Part shown: piece by piece, positions 26,940-34,899 of the stretch | How positions within the stretch are numbered: the first letter of the stretch is position 1 | Layout of the letters: each line of letters begins with the position of its first letter | NCBI GenBank assembly: GCA_002083615.1 | Contig: MSXO01000012.1 | Location: 1-64,000, forward strand | Length of the DNA: 64,000 bases | DNA from: Proteobacteria bacterium ST_bin11 | GTDB lineage: Bacteria > Pseudomonadota > Gammaproteobacteria > Methylococcales > Methylomonadaceae | Direction: 5' to 3' | Made by a program: the position numbers and the translations under genes | The notes under the pieces: model-generated | The model's input: the letters and a program-made list of their open reading frames with translations, nothing else | The model's database searches: none | Told to the model about the DNA's origin: nothing

Positions 26940-27596
26940 GTGAGCTTAGCGATTTTTGATCTGGATAACACGCTGATCGCCGATGACAGCGACTTTTTAT
27001 GGGGGCAATTTCTAGTCGACCGAAACATCGTCGACAAAGCCCGGTACGAGCAGGCGAATAAGAAATTCTATGAAGACTACAAACAAGGCACGCTGGACAT
27101 CGTCGAATTTTTGCATTTCTCGCTGGCACCGCTGGCCCAACACGATGCAGAGCAACTCTATCGCTGGCGCGCGGAATTCGTCGAAACGCTGATCAAACCC
27201 ATCATGCTCGAAGCTGCGCGGGCTTTGGTGGAAAAACATCGCGCCGCTGGCGATACTTTGCTGGTAATTACCGCCACCAATCGTTTTGTTACCGAGCCTA
27301 TCGTAAAGCTTTACGGTATCGACAACCTGTTGGCTACCACGCCGGAATTCGTCGATGGTCGCTACACCGGCAAATTCAATGGTACCCCCTGCTTCCAGCA
27401 GGGAAAAGTAGAATTGCTAAAAGGCTGGCTGTCCGATTCCACTGAAACGCTGGATGGGAGCTGGTTCTACAGCGACTCCCATAACGATTTGCCCTTATTG
27501 AGCTTGGTTGATCAACCGGTAGCGGTCGATCCTGACGAAAAATTGCTGGCAGCTGCCAAGCAAGCCAACTGGCCGATTATCAGCTTGAGGCCTTAG
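26940..27596 (+). CDS. HAD-IB family phosphatase
   Basis: The 218-residue protein starts with GTG at 26940. IFDLDNTLI supplies the nucleophile Asp7 and Asp9, VITATNRFV is motif II and FYSDSHNDLPLLSLV is motif IV. These fit the HAD-IB group (SerB/CicA-like), which includes phosphoserine and histidinol-phosphate phosphatases; the substrate here is not determined. It is divergent from rppH, an arrangement common in gammaproteobacteria. Confidence 0.85.
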   Translation: MSLAIFDLDNTLIADDSDFLWGQFLVDRNIVDKARYEQANKKFYEDYKQGTLDIVEFLHFSLAPLAQHDAEQLYRWRAEFVETLIKPIMLEAARALVEKHRAAGDTLLVITATNRFVTEPIVKLYGIDNLLATTPEFVDGRYTGKFNGTPCFQQGKVELLKGWLSDSTETLDGSWFYSDSHNDLPLLSLVDQPVAVDPDEKLLAAAKQANWPIISLRP

Positions 27597-27657
27597 ACGC
27601 TGCAGGCAAAGCTGACGGGGTACGGCATATTGACTGCCAGATAATATTGAATCGCTT

Positions 27658-27900
27658 TTATTTTTTCTGTATAAAGAATACCTGTTTGTCAGCTTCCTTG
27701 AATATCTTCAGCGGAATATGTCCGGCCTGATCCATATAGACGCCAAAATCAAGATGGGCAGCCGGGTCGGTAGCGATAACTTTGACTACCCTGCCGCTTT
27801 CCACTTCCATAATCGCCTTCTTTAAACGCAGCAACGGTAACGGACATTGCAATCCGCTGGCATCGACTTCAAAATCAAACTCGATCATATTAGTGCTCAC
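27658..27900 (-). CDS. TusA-like sulfurtransferase
   Basis: The 80-residue protein has the SirA/TusA/YeeD signature: DASGLQCPLPLLRLKKAI with the active cysteine at about residue 19 followed by Pro. Such proteins pass persulfide sulfur, for example to tRNA thiolation or other acceptors. The start may be GTG 27900 or ATG 27888. It is divergent from cysG, which makes sirohaem for sulfite/nitrite reductases, so a sulfur-metabolism context is plausible. Confidence 0.85.
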   Translation of the reverse strand: MSTNMIEFDFEVDASGLQCPLPLLRLKKAIMEVESGRVVKVIATDPAAHLDFGVYMDQAGHIPLKIFKEADKQVFFIQKK

Positions 27901-27962
27901 TCAACTGCTCGGTAGACAGGGCTTATAATAACACCAACCCCAGACCACGAAAATCAAGCACC

Positions 27963-29354
27963 ATGGATTACTTCCCGCTTTTTTTAAAACTAAAAGACCA
28001 GCCATGCCTGGTTATCGGCGCTGGCGAAATCGCCTCGCGTAAAATCGAGCTATTGGCCAAAACCGGGGCGCGGATTACGGTGGTGGCGCTCGAGATTGGT
28101 GCCAGCGTCGCGGAAATGGCGCAAAACCATTTAGTGCTTATCCAACAAAAAGCCTTTGCCGCCGAGGACGTGACAGGTATGCGCGTGGTCATATCCGCCA
28201 CCAACAATAGAATGGTTAATGAAACGGTTGCTCAGGCTGCGACAGCTGCCAATATTCCGGTGAATGTGGTAGACAACCCGGATTTGTGCAGTTTTATCTT
28301 TCCAGCGATTGTCGATCGCTCACCATTAATCGTCGCGGTGTCTTCAGGCGGCGTATCGCCGGTGCTGGCGCGTATACTGCGCTCAAAGGTAGAAAGCGCC
28401 ATTCCCGGCGCGTTCGGGCTGCTAGCGCAGTTTGCAGAAGATTTTCGGGCATTGGTTAAGGAACGGCTAAAGGAGCCCAACCGCCGCAGAGTATTCTGGG
28501 AAGACGCCCTGCAGGGACATATCGCCGAATTGGTGTTTTCGGGTCGACGCGAGCAAGCAGCAAACGAATTACAAGCCAAACTCGAGGCAGCAGAGCAAAC
28601 GCAAAATCGGGGTGAAGTCTATTTGATAGGCGCCGGCCCGGGTGATCCGGACTTACTGACCTTTCGAGCTTTGCGATTAATGCAACAAGCGGATGAGATT
28701 GTCTACGACAGACTGGTTTCGCAGGAAATATTGGAGATGGCGCGCCGCGACGCCGAAAAAATCTACGTGGGCAAACAACGCAGCAATCACAGTCTGCCCC
28801 AAGAGTCGATCAACGAGCTACTCGCTAATCTGGCTTTATCGGGGAAACGCGTCGCACGCCTGAAAGGCGGTGACCCGTTTATTTTTGGCCGAGGTGGCGA
28901 GGAAATAGAAACACTGATGCAACAAGGCATTCAGTTCCAGGTCGTGCCCGGAATCACCGCCGCAGCGGGCTGCGCTAGCTATGCAGGCATCCCGCTTACG
29001 CATCGCGATCATGCCCAGTCTTGCACCTTTGTCACCGGCCACTTAAAAGACGGCAATATCAATCTGAATTGGCGCCAATTAGCCTCGCCGAATCAAACCG
29101 TCGTTATTTACATGGGCCTTGTCGGCCTGGAGACGATCTGTCGCTCTTTAATCGAGCACGGCTGCCCGGCCGATCAACCGACAGCGCTGATTCAGCAAGG
29201 CACGACCCGCCATCAACGGGTCATTACCGGCACCTTGGGCGATATGCCTAAGCGCGTCGAAGCGGCGGACATTAAACCACCAACCTTGATCATAGTGGGC
29301 ACGGTGGTACGCCTGCGTAAACAGTTAGAATGGTTTCAACCCTGCCAAAACTAA
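27963..29354 (+). CDS. cysG: Sirohaem synthase (multifunctional CysG)
   Basis: The 463-residue fusion converts uroporphyrinogen III to sirohaem. The N-terminal part (1-about 205) is the precorrin-2 dehydrogenase/ferrochelatase: LVIGAGEIASRKIELL binds NAD and SSGGVSPVLARILRSKVE follows. The C-terminal part is the SAM-dependent methyltransferase: VYLIGAGPGDPDLLTFRALR, RLKGGDPFIFGRGGEE and VPGITAAAGCASYAGIPLTHR. The length equals E. coli CysG. Confidence 0.97.
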   Translation: MDYFPLFLKLKDQPCLVIGAGEIASRKIELLAKTGARITVVALEIGASVAEMAQNHLVLIQQKAFAAEDVTGMRVVISATNNRMVNETVAQAATAANIPVNVVDNPDLCSFIFPAIVDRSPLIVAVSSGGVSPVLARILRSKVESAIPGAFGLLAQFAEDFRALVKERLKEPNRRRVFWEDALQGHIAELVFSGRREQAANELQAKLEAAEQTQNRGEVYLIGAGPGDPDLLTFRALRLMQQADEIVYDRLVSQEILEMARRDAEKIYVGKQRSNHSLPQESINELLANLALSGKRVARLKGGDPFIFGRGGEEIETLMQQGIQFQVVPGITAAAGCASYAGIPLTHRDHAQSCTFVTGHLKDGNINLNWRQLASPNQTVVIYMGLVGLETICRSLIEHGCPADQPTALIQQGTTRHQRVITGTLGDMPKRVEAADIKPPTLIIVGTVVRLRKQLEWFQPCQN

Positions 29355-29502
29355 GTAGAGGTGAATTTTTCCCTAATTCAGACGATGTTAAGTTTCAGCT
29401 GGAAAAATCAGCCTGCAAACTCGGTAAAGACGCGAGCGACAGAGAAAATCGATTGAATTTTTCGCTAAAGTTCCCTATCCTTTATCCGCTTAATTTCCCA
29501 AT

Positions 29503-29541
29503 GAACTGCTTATCTACATAACAATATGCAGTTCTTTTTTT
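29503..29541 (+). terminator. Terminator-like hairpin before the cytochrome c gene
   Basis: GAACTGC/GCAGTTC arms (7 bp, 18-base loop) are followed by seven T. It ends 20 bases before the cytochrome ATG, so it could end cysG transcription or attenuate the cytochrome message. Confidence 0.6.
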
Positions 29542-29561
29542 AAACACAACGAGAGAATCAC

Positions 29562-29897
29562 ATGAAAAAATCATTCGGTTTATTAGTAGGTGCCGCTTTG
29601 ATCGCTATCAGCGGTCAAGTTGCAGCTAACGAAGCGGAAGAAATCGGCGCGAAAATTTATGAGCGTGCTTTCGGTCGTGGCTGCGGCGCTTGCCATGATA
29701 TCGCCTCCAACCCGCAATTATCTGCTTTGATCAGCGCTGGTAAACTGCCTAAAGACCAATTTGCCAAAGTATTGAAAGAAGGCAAAAATGGCATGCCAAA
29801 AGCCGTTGCAGCCATCATGGAAGTTGGTCCTGTGAAAAAAGCAGGCTACACCGAAGACCAAGCTATTGATGCAGTTTACGAATATTTGAAAAAATAA
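29562..29897 (+). CDS. Small periplasmic c-type cytochrome
   Basis: The 111-residue precursor has a signal peptide (MKKSFGLLVGAALIAISGQVAA, cut near residue 22). One haem site CGACH (residues 41-45) is present, and Met78 in KNGMPK is the likely sixth ligand. It is a class I cytochrome c, presumably a soluble electron carrier; its partner oxidase or dehydrogenase cannot be named. GAGAG lies upstream of the ATG. It has its own strong terminator. Confidence 0.88.
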   Translation: MKKSFGLLVGAALIAISGQVAANEAEEIGAKIYERAFGRGCGACHDIASNPQLSALISAGKLPKDQFAKVLKEGKNGMPKAVAAIMEVGPVKKAGYTEDQAIDAVYEYLKK

Positions 29898-29918
29898 GCG
29901 TAGCCATTCAGGCAAACA

Positions 29919-29953
29919 AAAAGCCGCTATCCTCACGGATAGCGGCTTTTTTA
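29919..29953 (+). terminator. Bidirectional terminator between cytochrome c and a membrane protein
   Basis: An 11-base inverted repeat (AAGCCGCTATC / GATAGCGGCTT) is followed by T on the plus strand and by T on the minus strand. It serves the convergent genes on both sides. Confidence 0.92.
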
Positions 29954-29974
29954 TGTATTTAACAAAACGTCGAA

Positions 29975-30589
29975 TTAGTCTTGCTTACTAAGATAAGCCT
30001 GCTGGCTAGCTTGGTGGCTTAAGCGGTAACGGTTACGCAGCCAAACCCCGGCAATCGCGGCAATCATCAGTCCGCAGGACACGAAGGTCAGATAGACTAA
30101 GTCCTTAATATCGTTTAATTCTTTTATCAGTACTTGATTGACAGCCGCCCCCTCCATCCTAGCCGGAGAGTCGACAGAATACGTCGTTAGTATTTTCACA
30201 TCGCCCTTCAAATCCTGAATGGTATCCAAGGATTCTGCGACGCTGCCCTTTTTGATATTTTCTTCCAGTGCTCGCAACTTGCTGTCTATCGAACCGCTTA
30301 ACAATCCGAACAACTGTCCTTTCAATGCGCTTATTTCGGCGGATAAAACTGGATTATGGGTAGCATAAGCAGTCGATACCACTTGGTGCTTTTGGATTTC
30401 GGTCAACAAATTTTGTTTAGGCAGTAGAACAAAACCCAACAAAAAAACCGCAGCCATCAACGCCAGAACGAGCATTAACAAAAAGCGATTGGCCTTCATC
30501 AGCGCCTGATGCTGATGGGCACGCAGATAGACTATCTCATGCTTATCGGTCTTGACATCATCCAGATTAATCTCAGGCATATCGCTCAT
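29975..30589 (-). CDS. Two-helix membrane protein of unknown function
   Basis: The 204-residue protein has two predicted membrane helices, about residues 37-58 (LLMLVLALMAAVFLLGFVLL) and 163-184. A hydrophilic segment of about 105 residues between them has heptad-like helices (KLRALEENIKKGSVAESLDTI). With both ends cytoplasmic, the loop would be periplasmic. No family recognised. It stands alone between the cytochrome and argG. Confidence 0.7.
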   Translation of the reverse strand: MSDMPEINLDDVKTDKHEIVYLRAHQHQALMKANRFLLMLVLALMAAVFLLGFVLLPKQNLLTEIQKHQVVSTAYATHNPVLSAEISALKGQLFGLLSGSIDSKLRALEENIKKGSVAESLDTIQDLKGDVKILTTYSVDSPARMEGAAVNQVLIKELNDIKDLVYLTFVSCGLMIAAIAGVWLRNRYRLSHQASQQAYLSKQD

Positions 30590-30731
30590 TATTCTTTTAG
30601 TGTTGCTAATCGGGAAGCTCTATTGGCATTCCCGATAGCATGCTGCCGCCAAAACAGCGCCGTACGCACAAAGGAAATACACCAGCGCATTATACAAGCT
30701 AAATCGAAAATGTCCTGATTTATACAGTGCC

Positions 30732-31946
30732 CTAATAACGACCTTTTTTAGCAGCAATCCGCATTCTTAAGGCATTCAGTTTGATAAAACCTTCGGCGTC
30801 TTTTTGGTTGTAAGCGCCGCCGTCTTCTTCAAAAGTCGCGATATTTTCATCGAACAGACTGTTGGTCTCAGAGGCACGACCCACCACAATCACATTACCT
30901 TTGTACAATTTAACCCGGACCTTGCCGTTAACATTGACCTGCGAGGCATCGATCATAGTTTGCAACATCGCCCGCTCCGGACTCCACCAGTAGCCGTTAT
31001 AAATCAACGAGGCATAACGCGGCATCAACTCGTCTTTCAAATGGGCTACTTCCCGGTCCAGCGTCAACGACTCAATCGCCCGATGCGCCTTCATCATCAC
31101 AGTACCTGCTGGGGTTTCATAGCAACCTCTGGACTTCATGCCGACATAACGGTTCTCGACGATATCCAGACGCCCAACGCCGTTGGCGCCGGCGATTTTG
31201 TTTAATTTTTCCATCACTTGATGCGGCGTGTGCGGCACATCGTCGATGGCGACAATATCGCCATTCTGATAGGTCAGTTCGATATAAGTCGCTTGATCAG
31301 GGGCATTTTCCGGCGAAACTGTCCAGCGCCACATATCTTCCTCCGGCTCCGTCCAAGGATTTTCCAAGATTCGGCCCTCGTAAGAAATGTGCAGCGAGTT
31401 GGCATCCATGGAATAAGGCGAAGTTTTGCCCTTTTTCATTTCCACGGAGATCCCGTGTTGTTCAGCATAATCCAGCAGCTTCTGCCGAGAATTTAAATCC
31501 CATTCACGCCAAGGGGCGATGATTTTAATATCCGGGCGCAAAGCATAGGCGCCCAATTCAAAGCGCACTTGGTCATTACCTTTGCCGGTAGCACCATGAG
31601 AGACCGCGTCGGCGCCAGTTTCGTTGGCGATTTCAATCAGGCGCTTGGCAATTAACGGTCTGGCAATCGAGGTGCCGAGTAAATACTCGCCCTCGTAAAT
31701 GGTATTGGCGCGAAACATCGGAAACACGAAATCACGGGCGAACTCTTCGCGCAAATCGTCGATATAAATTTCCTTGATGCCTGCGGCGGTGGCTTTTGCC
31801 CTGGCAGGATCCAATTCTTCACCCTGACCGATGTCGGCGGTAAATGTCACAACTTCACAGTCATACACATCTTGCAGCCATTTCAAGATAACCGAAGTAT
31901 CCAAACCACCGGAATAGGCCAATACCACTTTTTTAATATCCGACAT
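30732..31946 (-). CDS. argG: Argininosuccinate synthase
   Basis: The 404-residue enzyme joins citrulline and aspartate using ATP. KVVLAYSGGLDTSVILKWL is the ATP-pyrophosphatase P-loop; HGATGKGNDQVRFE and KSRGCYETPAGT follow. I chose ATG at 31946 (MSDIKK), the usual start of the family, over GTG at 31958. A perfect -10 box (TATAAT) lies about 41 bases upstream, with a poor -35. Confidence 0.97.
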   Translation of the reverse strand: MSDIKKVVLAYSGGLDTSVILKWLQDVYDCEVVTFTADIGQGEELDPARAKATAAGIKEIYIDDLREEFARDFVFPMFRANTIYEGEYLLGTSIARPLIAKRLIEIANETGADAVSHGATGKGNDQVRFELGAYALRPDIKIIAPWREWDLNSRQKLLDYAEQHGISVEMKKGKTSPYSMDANSLHISYEGRILENPWTEPEEDMWRWTVSPENAPDQATYIELTYQNGDIVAIDDVPHTPHQVMEKLNKIAGANGVGRLDIVENRYVGMKSRGCYETPAGTVMMKAHRAIESLTLDREVAHLKDELMPRYASLIYNGYWWSPERAMLQTMIDASQVNVNGKVRVKLYKGNVIVVGRASETNSLFDENIATFEEDGGAYNQKDAEGFIKLNALRMRIAAKKGRY

Positions 31947-31986
31947 AATGCGTTTCACACCCTTTTACAAATTAAAAAACTGGCCG

Positions 31987-31992
31987 ATTATA
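31987..31992 (-). promoter_or_regulatory. Possible -10 box of argG
   Basis: TATAAT on the minus strand, 41 bases before the argG start. No good -35 hexamer stands 16-18 bases further upstream. Confidence 0.4.
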
Positions 31993-32043
31993 ACGGAAAA
32001 AACCGCGTACATCCTCGTAACCCAGTGCTAGTGTTTGGCAAAA

Positions 32044-33303
32044 TCACAAGCTTTGTGCCAGCAAAGCCGCCACTTTAGCTGTCGCGCCTTGATTCTTCTG
32101 CACAAACTGGCTGGCGTTGCCGACTAAGCTAGTTCTTAAGTGTTCATCTTTATACAAATGCATAACAGCCTCCCTTAGCGAGAAGCTATCGACACACTGT
32201 ATTGCCCCTTCCGCGGCTAAGAGCCCCTGGGCAATTTCCTGGAAATTAAACATTTCCGGGCCAAACAACACCGGCACGCCAATCGCTGCCGGCTCCAACA
32301 CGTTGTGACCGCCCACCGGCACCAGGCTGCCACCGACAAAAGCCAGATCAGCGGCCGCGTACAGCATTTTTAACTCGCCGATACTATTGGCAATATAAAC
32401 ATCGGTTTGCTCAATACAAGCCTGTTGTTCGCTGCGCATAACTACTGTCAGGCCTCGCTGCTCACAAAGCACTTTAACTGTTTTGAAACGCTCTGGATGG
32501 CGCGGCACAATCAACAAGAGCAATTGCGGAATGAGGGCCTTCAAAGCGGGATAGATATCTAAAACAACCTCTTCTTCGCCTTGATGGGTACTGGCTATAA
32601 TCCAAACCCAGCGCTGCGCAAACAATCTTTGCTTGAGTTGCAGCCCTTCTCGGACTGTGTCGAGGTCGATGGACATATCAAACTTGATATTCCCCAATAC
32701 CTGCAATTGTGCCGATTCAGCACCTATATCGATAAACCGCACACTATCTTCCATCGTTTGCACGGCAATAGTTTTCACGCAAGCTAGCGCCGGTTTAAGC
32801 AATAGTGGGATTTTTCGATAAGAACGTGCAGACCGCTCGGACAGTCGGGCGTTAATCACGAATAAGGGAATTGCACGAGCGGCGCAAGCGGCGAATAAAT
32901 TCGGCCAAATCTCTTTTTCCATGATGACTCCCAGCCGGGGCCGGAAATGCTTCAGGAAACGCTCGACAATAAAAGGTAAATCATAAGGCAAATAAACATG
33001 TTCGACTTGATCGGCCAGCACTGCTCGTACACGCGCTGAACCGGTGGGCGTAGTCGTGGTGACCAAAATCGGTATGTCAGGATAATTTGCCTGCAATAGC
33101 TTAATCAAGGGAAATGACGCTTCCGCCTCGCCCACCGAGACGGCATGCACCCAGAGCACATTGCGCTGGGAATCAGCAGAATACACACCCAAACGCTCCC
33201 GCCAGCGCAGCCGATAGGCCGGTGCTTTTATACCGCGCCAGTAAAGCCTGAGCAAAACCCAAGGCAAAATTAGACAAAAAACCAGCGTATAAAGTTGACG
33301 CAT
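32044..33303 (-). CDS. waaA: 3-deoxy-D-manno-octulosonic acid transferase
   Basis: The 419-residue membrane-attached glycosyltransferase adds Kdo to lipid A precursor. It has an N-terminal membrane helix (LYTLVFCLILPWVLLRLYW), then WVHAVSVGEAEAS, TTTTPTGSARV and the GT30-type C-terminal domain with GGSLVPVGGHNVLEPA. The start is ATG 33303; a TTG lies one codon earlier. It is not next to other LPS genes; hldD lies 6.5 kb away. Confidence 0.95.
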   Translation of the reverse strand: MRQLYTLVFCLILPWVLLRLYWRGIKAPAYRLRWRERLGVYSADSQRNVLWVHAVSVGEAEASFPLIKLLQANYPDIPILVTTTTPTGSARVRAVLADQVEHVYLPYDLPFIVERFLKHFRPRLGVIMEKEIWPNLFAACAARAIPLFVINARLSERSARSYRKIPLLLKPALACVKTIAVQTMEDSVRFIDIGAESAQLQVLGNIKFDMSIDLDTVREGLQLKQRLFAQRWVWIIASTHQGEEEVVLDIYPALKALIPQLLLLIVPRHPERFKTVKVLCEQRGLTVVMRSEQQACIEQTDVYIANSIGELKMLYAAADLAFVGGSLVPVGGHNVLEPAAIGVPVLFGPEMFNFQEIAQGLLAAEGAIQCVDSFSLREAVMHLYKDEHLRTSLVGNASQFVQKNQGATAKVAALLAQSL

Positions 33304-33599
33304 CAACTGTTACAGCCAATAAATGGACGATAAAACAAGGTGTTTCAACGCCGTCGTTGTATTAATTAACATCGCTCTTCCCGCAAAATACTGGAAAGTA
33401 TATCAAAGGGTGTGCTTAAACTTTAAGGGCGAAAGAGAGAACGCTCTGCAGACGATATGCTCACGCTAAGGGTAGAAAAGGCGGCCAGTTGACGGCAGCC
33501 CCTCAATCAACGATGCCATCCCTGGCAAATCAGCTTGGTTGATTGAAAAACCACATCCTAACACCACAAATCTACAGATTTGCAGCGACATCTTCGAAA

Positions 33600-34484
33600 C
33601 TAAGCGGCTACCGCCGCTTTACGCCGACCGCCAAAACCGATCAAGCCGGCCATCGCGCTACCAAATAACCAAACAGCGCCTGGGACCGGAACTGCTTGAA
33701 CAGTCAGGGCATAGTCAGAGACGTTTGCGGCCCAAGTACCAACCCCATTACCGCCTAGCGCCACAGTATAGACTTGACCGGCATTCGCAAAAAACTCAAT
33801 GTAGTTTGTAGCGTCTACAGTAGCGTCGTATTTTTTAAATACCAAACCATTATTAGCACCCCACTGCGCGGTGCTATCGTAGTTTACGACTTGGGCAGCG
33901 TTGCAGCCTGGACCAACTGTTGGGCAGTTCCAACGCCCGTGATGACTATAAGTCGTTGCCGCGCTCATCCCTTCATAAATGGTGACCCCGAAGTTGTCGT
34001 TTGGCAAGCCAGGATCAGAAGGTGTGCCAACTCGGCTTATGTTTATGCGCACTAAAGTGCTGAAATCCGCTTTGATCAAACCTAAATCGGTTTGGTGCTT
34101 CCAGCCTGTGCCATTAACATCCCGCCAAGCGCCGGCACCGGTATCAATTTCAACTTGCGCGCCATTATACGCAGCTGCAGCTGCAGCTTCGGAAACGGTA
34201 AGTACGTCTGAATCATGGATTGCTGCCGCCCAGTTCAAATGTGTTGCCCCGCTGTATCCGAAAGGTAGAGCCCCGCCAGCAGTGCCCAACCATGGCGTAT
34301 AGGTTCCGGTCGCATAACCAGGGTTACCCTGACCATTCCAAACCCAGCCATCAGTGCCGCCGACTTGGTCGGTCGCAAGAGCGGTGTTATACATTACATG
34401 TGCCGAAGTATTACTGGCACTCGCAGAAAGAGCCAAACCAGCAACAGCCAGGGAAACCGCCTTAGCCAATTTTGTTTTCATCAT
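33600..34484 (-). CDS. Exosortase-type surface protein (VPLPA/PEP-CTERM-like)
   Basis: The 294-residue precursor has a signal peptide (KLAKAVSLAVAGLALSASASNTSA), a Gly/Asn/Thr-rich body without a recognised enzyme domain, and a C-terminal sorting region: VPVPGAVWLFGSA, a hydrophobic stretch, then GGRRK. That tripartite end matches the VPLPA-CTERM class of exosortase substrates, common in Methylomonas-like bacteria. The body contains aromatic and Asp-rich stretches and HGRWNCPTVGPGC with two Cys. Upstream lie a nested hairpin and sigma-54-like and CRP-like sites. It is monocistronic. Confidence 0.85.
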   Translation of the reverse strand: MMKTKLAKAVSLAVAGLALSASASNTSAHVMYNTALATDQVGGTDGWVWNGQGNPGYATGTYTPWLGTAGGALPFGYSGATHLNWAAAIHDSDVLTVSEAAAAAAYNGAQVEIDTGAGAWRDVNGTGWKHQTDLGLIKADFSTLVRINISRVGTPSDPGLPNDNFGVTIYEGMSAATTYSHHGRWNCPTVGPGCNAAQVVNYDSTAQWGANNGLVFKKYDATVDATNYIEFFANAGQVYTVALGGNGVGTWAANVSDYALTVQAVPVPGAVWLFGSAMAGLIGFGGRRKAAVAA

Positions 34485-34519
34485 ACGTTTTTACCTTAAA
34501 TCTTAAGTTAGGGAAGACA

Positions 34520-34573
34520 GCACCTTGGGTTTCAGACTTAGCAACGGGCTTGCAAGTCATCCCATGTAGGTGC
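34520..34573 (-). promoter_or_regulatory. Nested hairpin in the leader of the surface-protein gene
   Basis: On the minus strand three stems nest in one another: an outer GCACCT/AGGTGC, a middle GGG/CCC and an inner GACTTGCAA/TTGC(T)AAGTC with a 5-base loop. It lies 36 bases before the ATG and has no T tract, so it is not a terminator. It could be a structured 5' leader or a stabilising 5' hairpin. I could not match it to a known riboswitch class. Confidence 0.55.
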
Positions 34574-34585
34574 ATACCCCTATAA

Positions 34586-34601
34586 GGTAATCCCTATGCC
34601 A
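34586..34601 (-). promoter_or_regulatory. Possible sigma-54 promoter of the surface-protein gene
   Basis: On the minus strand TGGCAT...TTACC has the -24 GG and the right spacing, but AC replaces the usual GC at -12. The predicted start would fall almost at the foot of the nested hairpin. PEP-CTERM genes are known to depend on RpoN and PrsK/PrsR in some betaproteobacteria. Confidence 0.35.
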
Positions 34602-34899
34602 TTTATAAAACGTACTAATTACAAAGAATTAGAATTTACTTATTCTTGAGGCGCAATCAAAATCCGTGATTTAGCTCACAAAAAACAGGTGAAATAACAT
34701 AATTTAGATTCCCCGGCACTCAGCGTAAGTCGAGTTAGTCTGTGATCGAGAAGAGATTTTGCAAGCGCAATCTTCCCCATTAAGGAACCCCTGCCTATGC
34801 GCACGACGCTTAACCCTAGCAGGTTTTGCTCCCTACTCACATAACGCACGTCGAAAGAGTGAATTGATAAATGCAAAAGGGTTGCCAAGCGAATGGCAG
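34602..34899. other. Gene-free stretch between the surface-protein gene and ppsA
   Basis: No credible gene. The only signal is GTGA-N6-TCAC at 34666-34679, a good CRP-type palindrome, about 65 bases upstream of the sigma-54-like element. A 70-residue frame on the minus strand here has no family-like features. Confidence 0.5.
34666..34679. promoter_or_regulatory. CRP/Vfr-like binding site
   Basis: GTGATTTAGCTCAC matches the core of the CRP consensus (GTGA-N6-TCAC) exactly. The only gene reading away from it is the surface-protein gene, since ppsA ends here. It is a single short match and could be chance. Confidence 0.4.

Noticed and set aside
26923..26943. Six-codon minicistron overlapping the HAD-IB GTG start
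   Set aside because: Too short to judge; such tiny frames occur by chance and no ribosome binding site supports it.
33410..33530. Possible c-di-GMP-I riboswitch near the end of the surface-protein gene
   Set aside because: A CACGCTAAGGG stretch recalls the motif, but the rest of the conserved core and the two helices cannot be fitted and no gene starts downstream in the right place.
34160..34190. GCAGCTGCAGCT repeat
   Set aside because: It encodes a short Ala run in the surface protein and is too short to count as a separate repeat element.
34676..34888. 70-residue minus-strand frame upstream of the surface-protein gene
   Set aside because: No recognisable features, and it overlaps likely regulatory sequence, including the CRP-like site.
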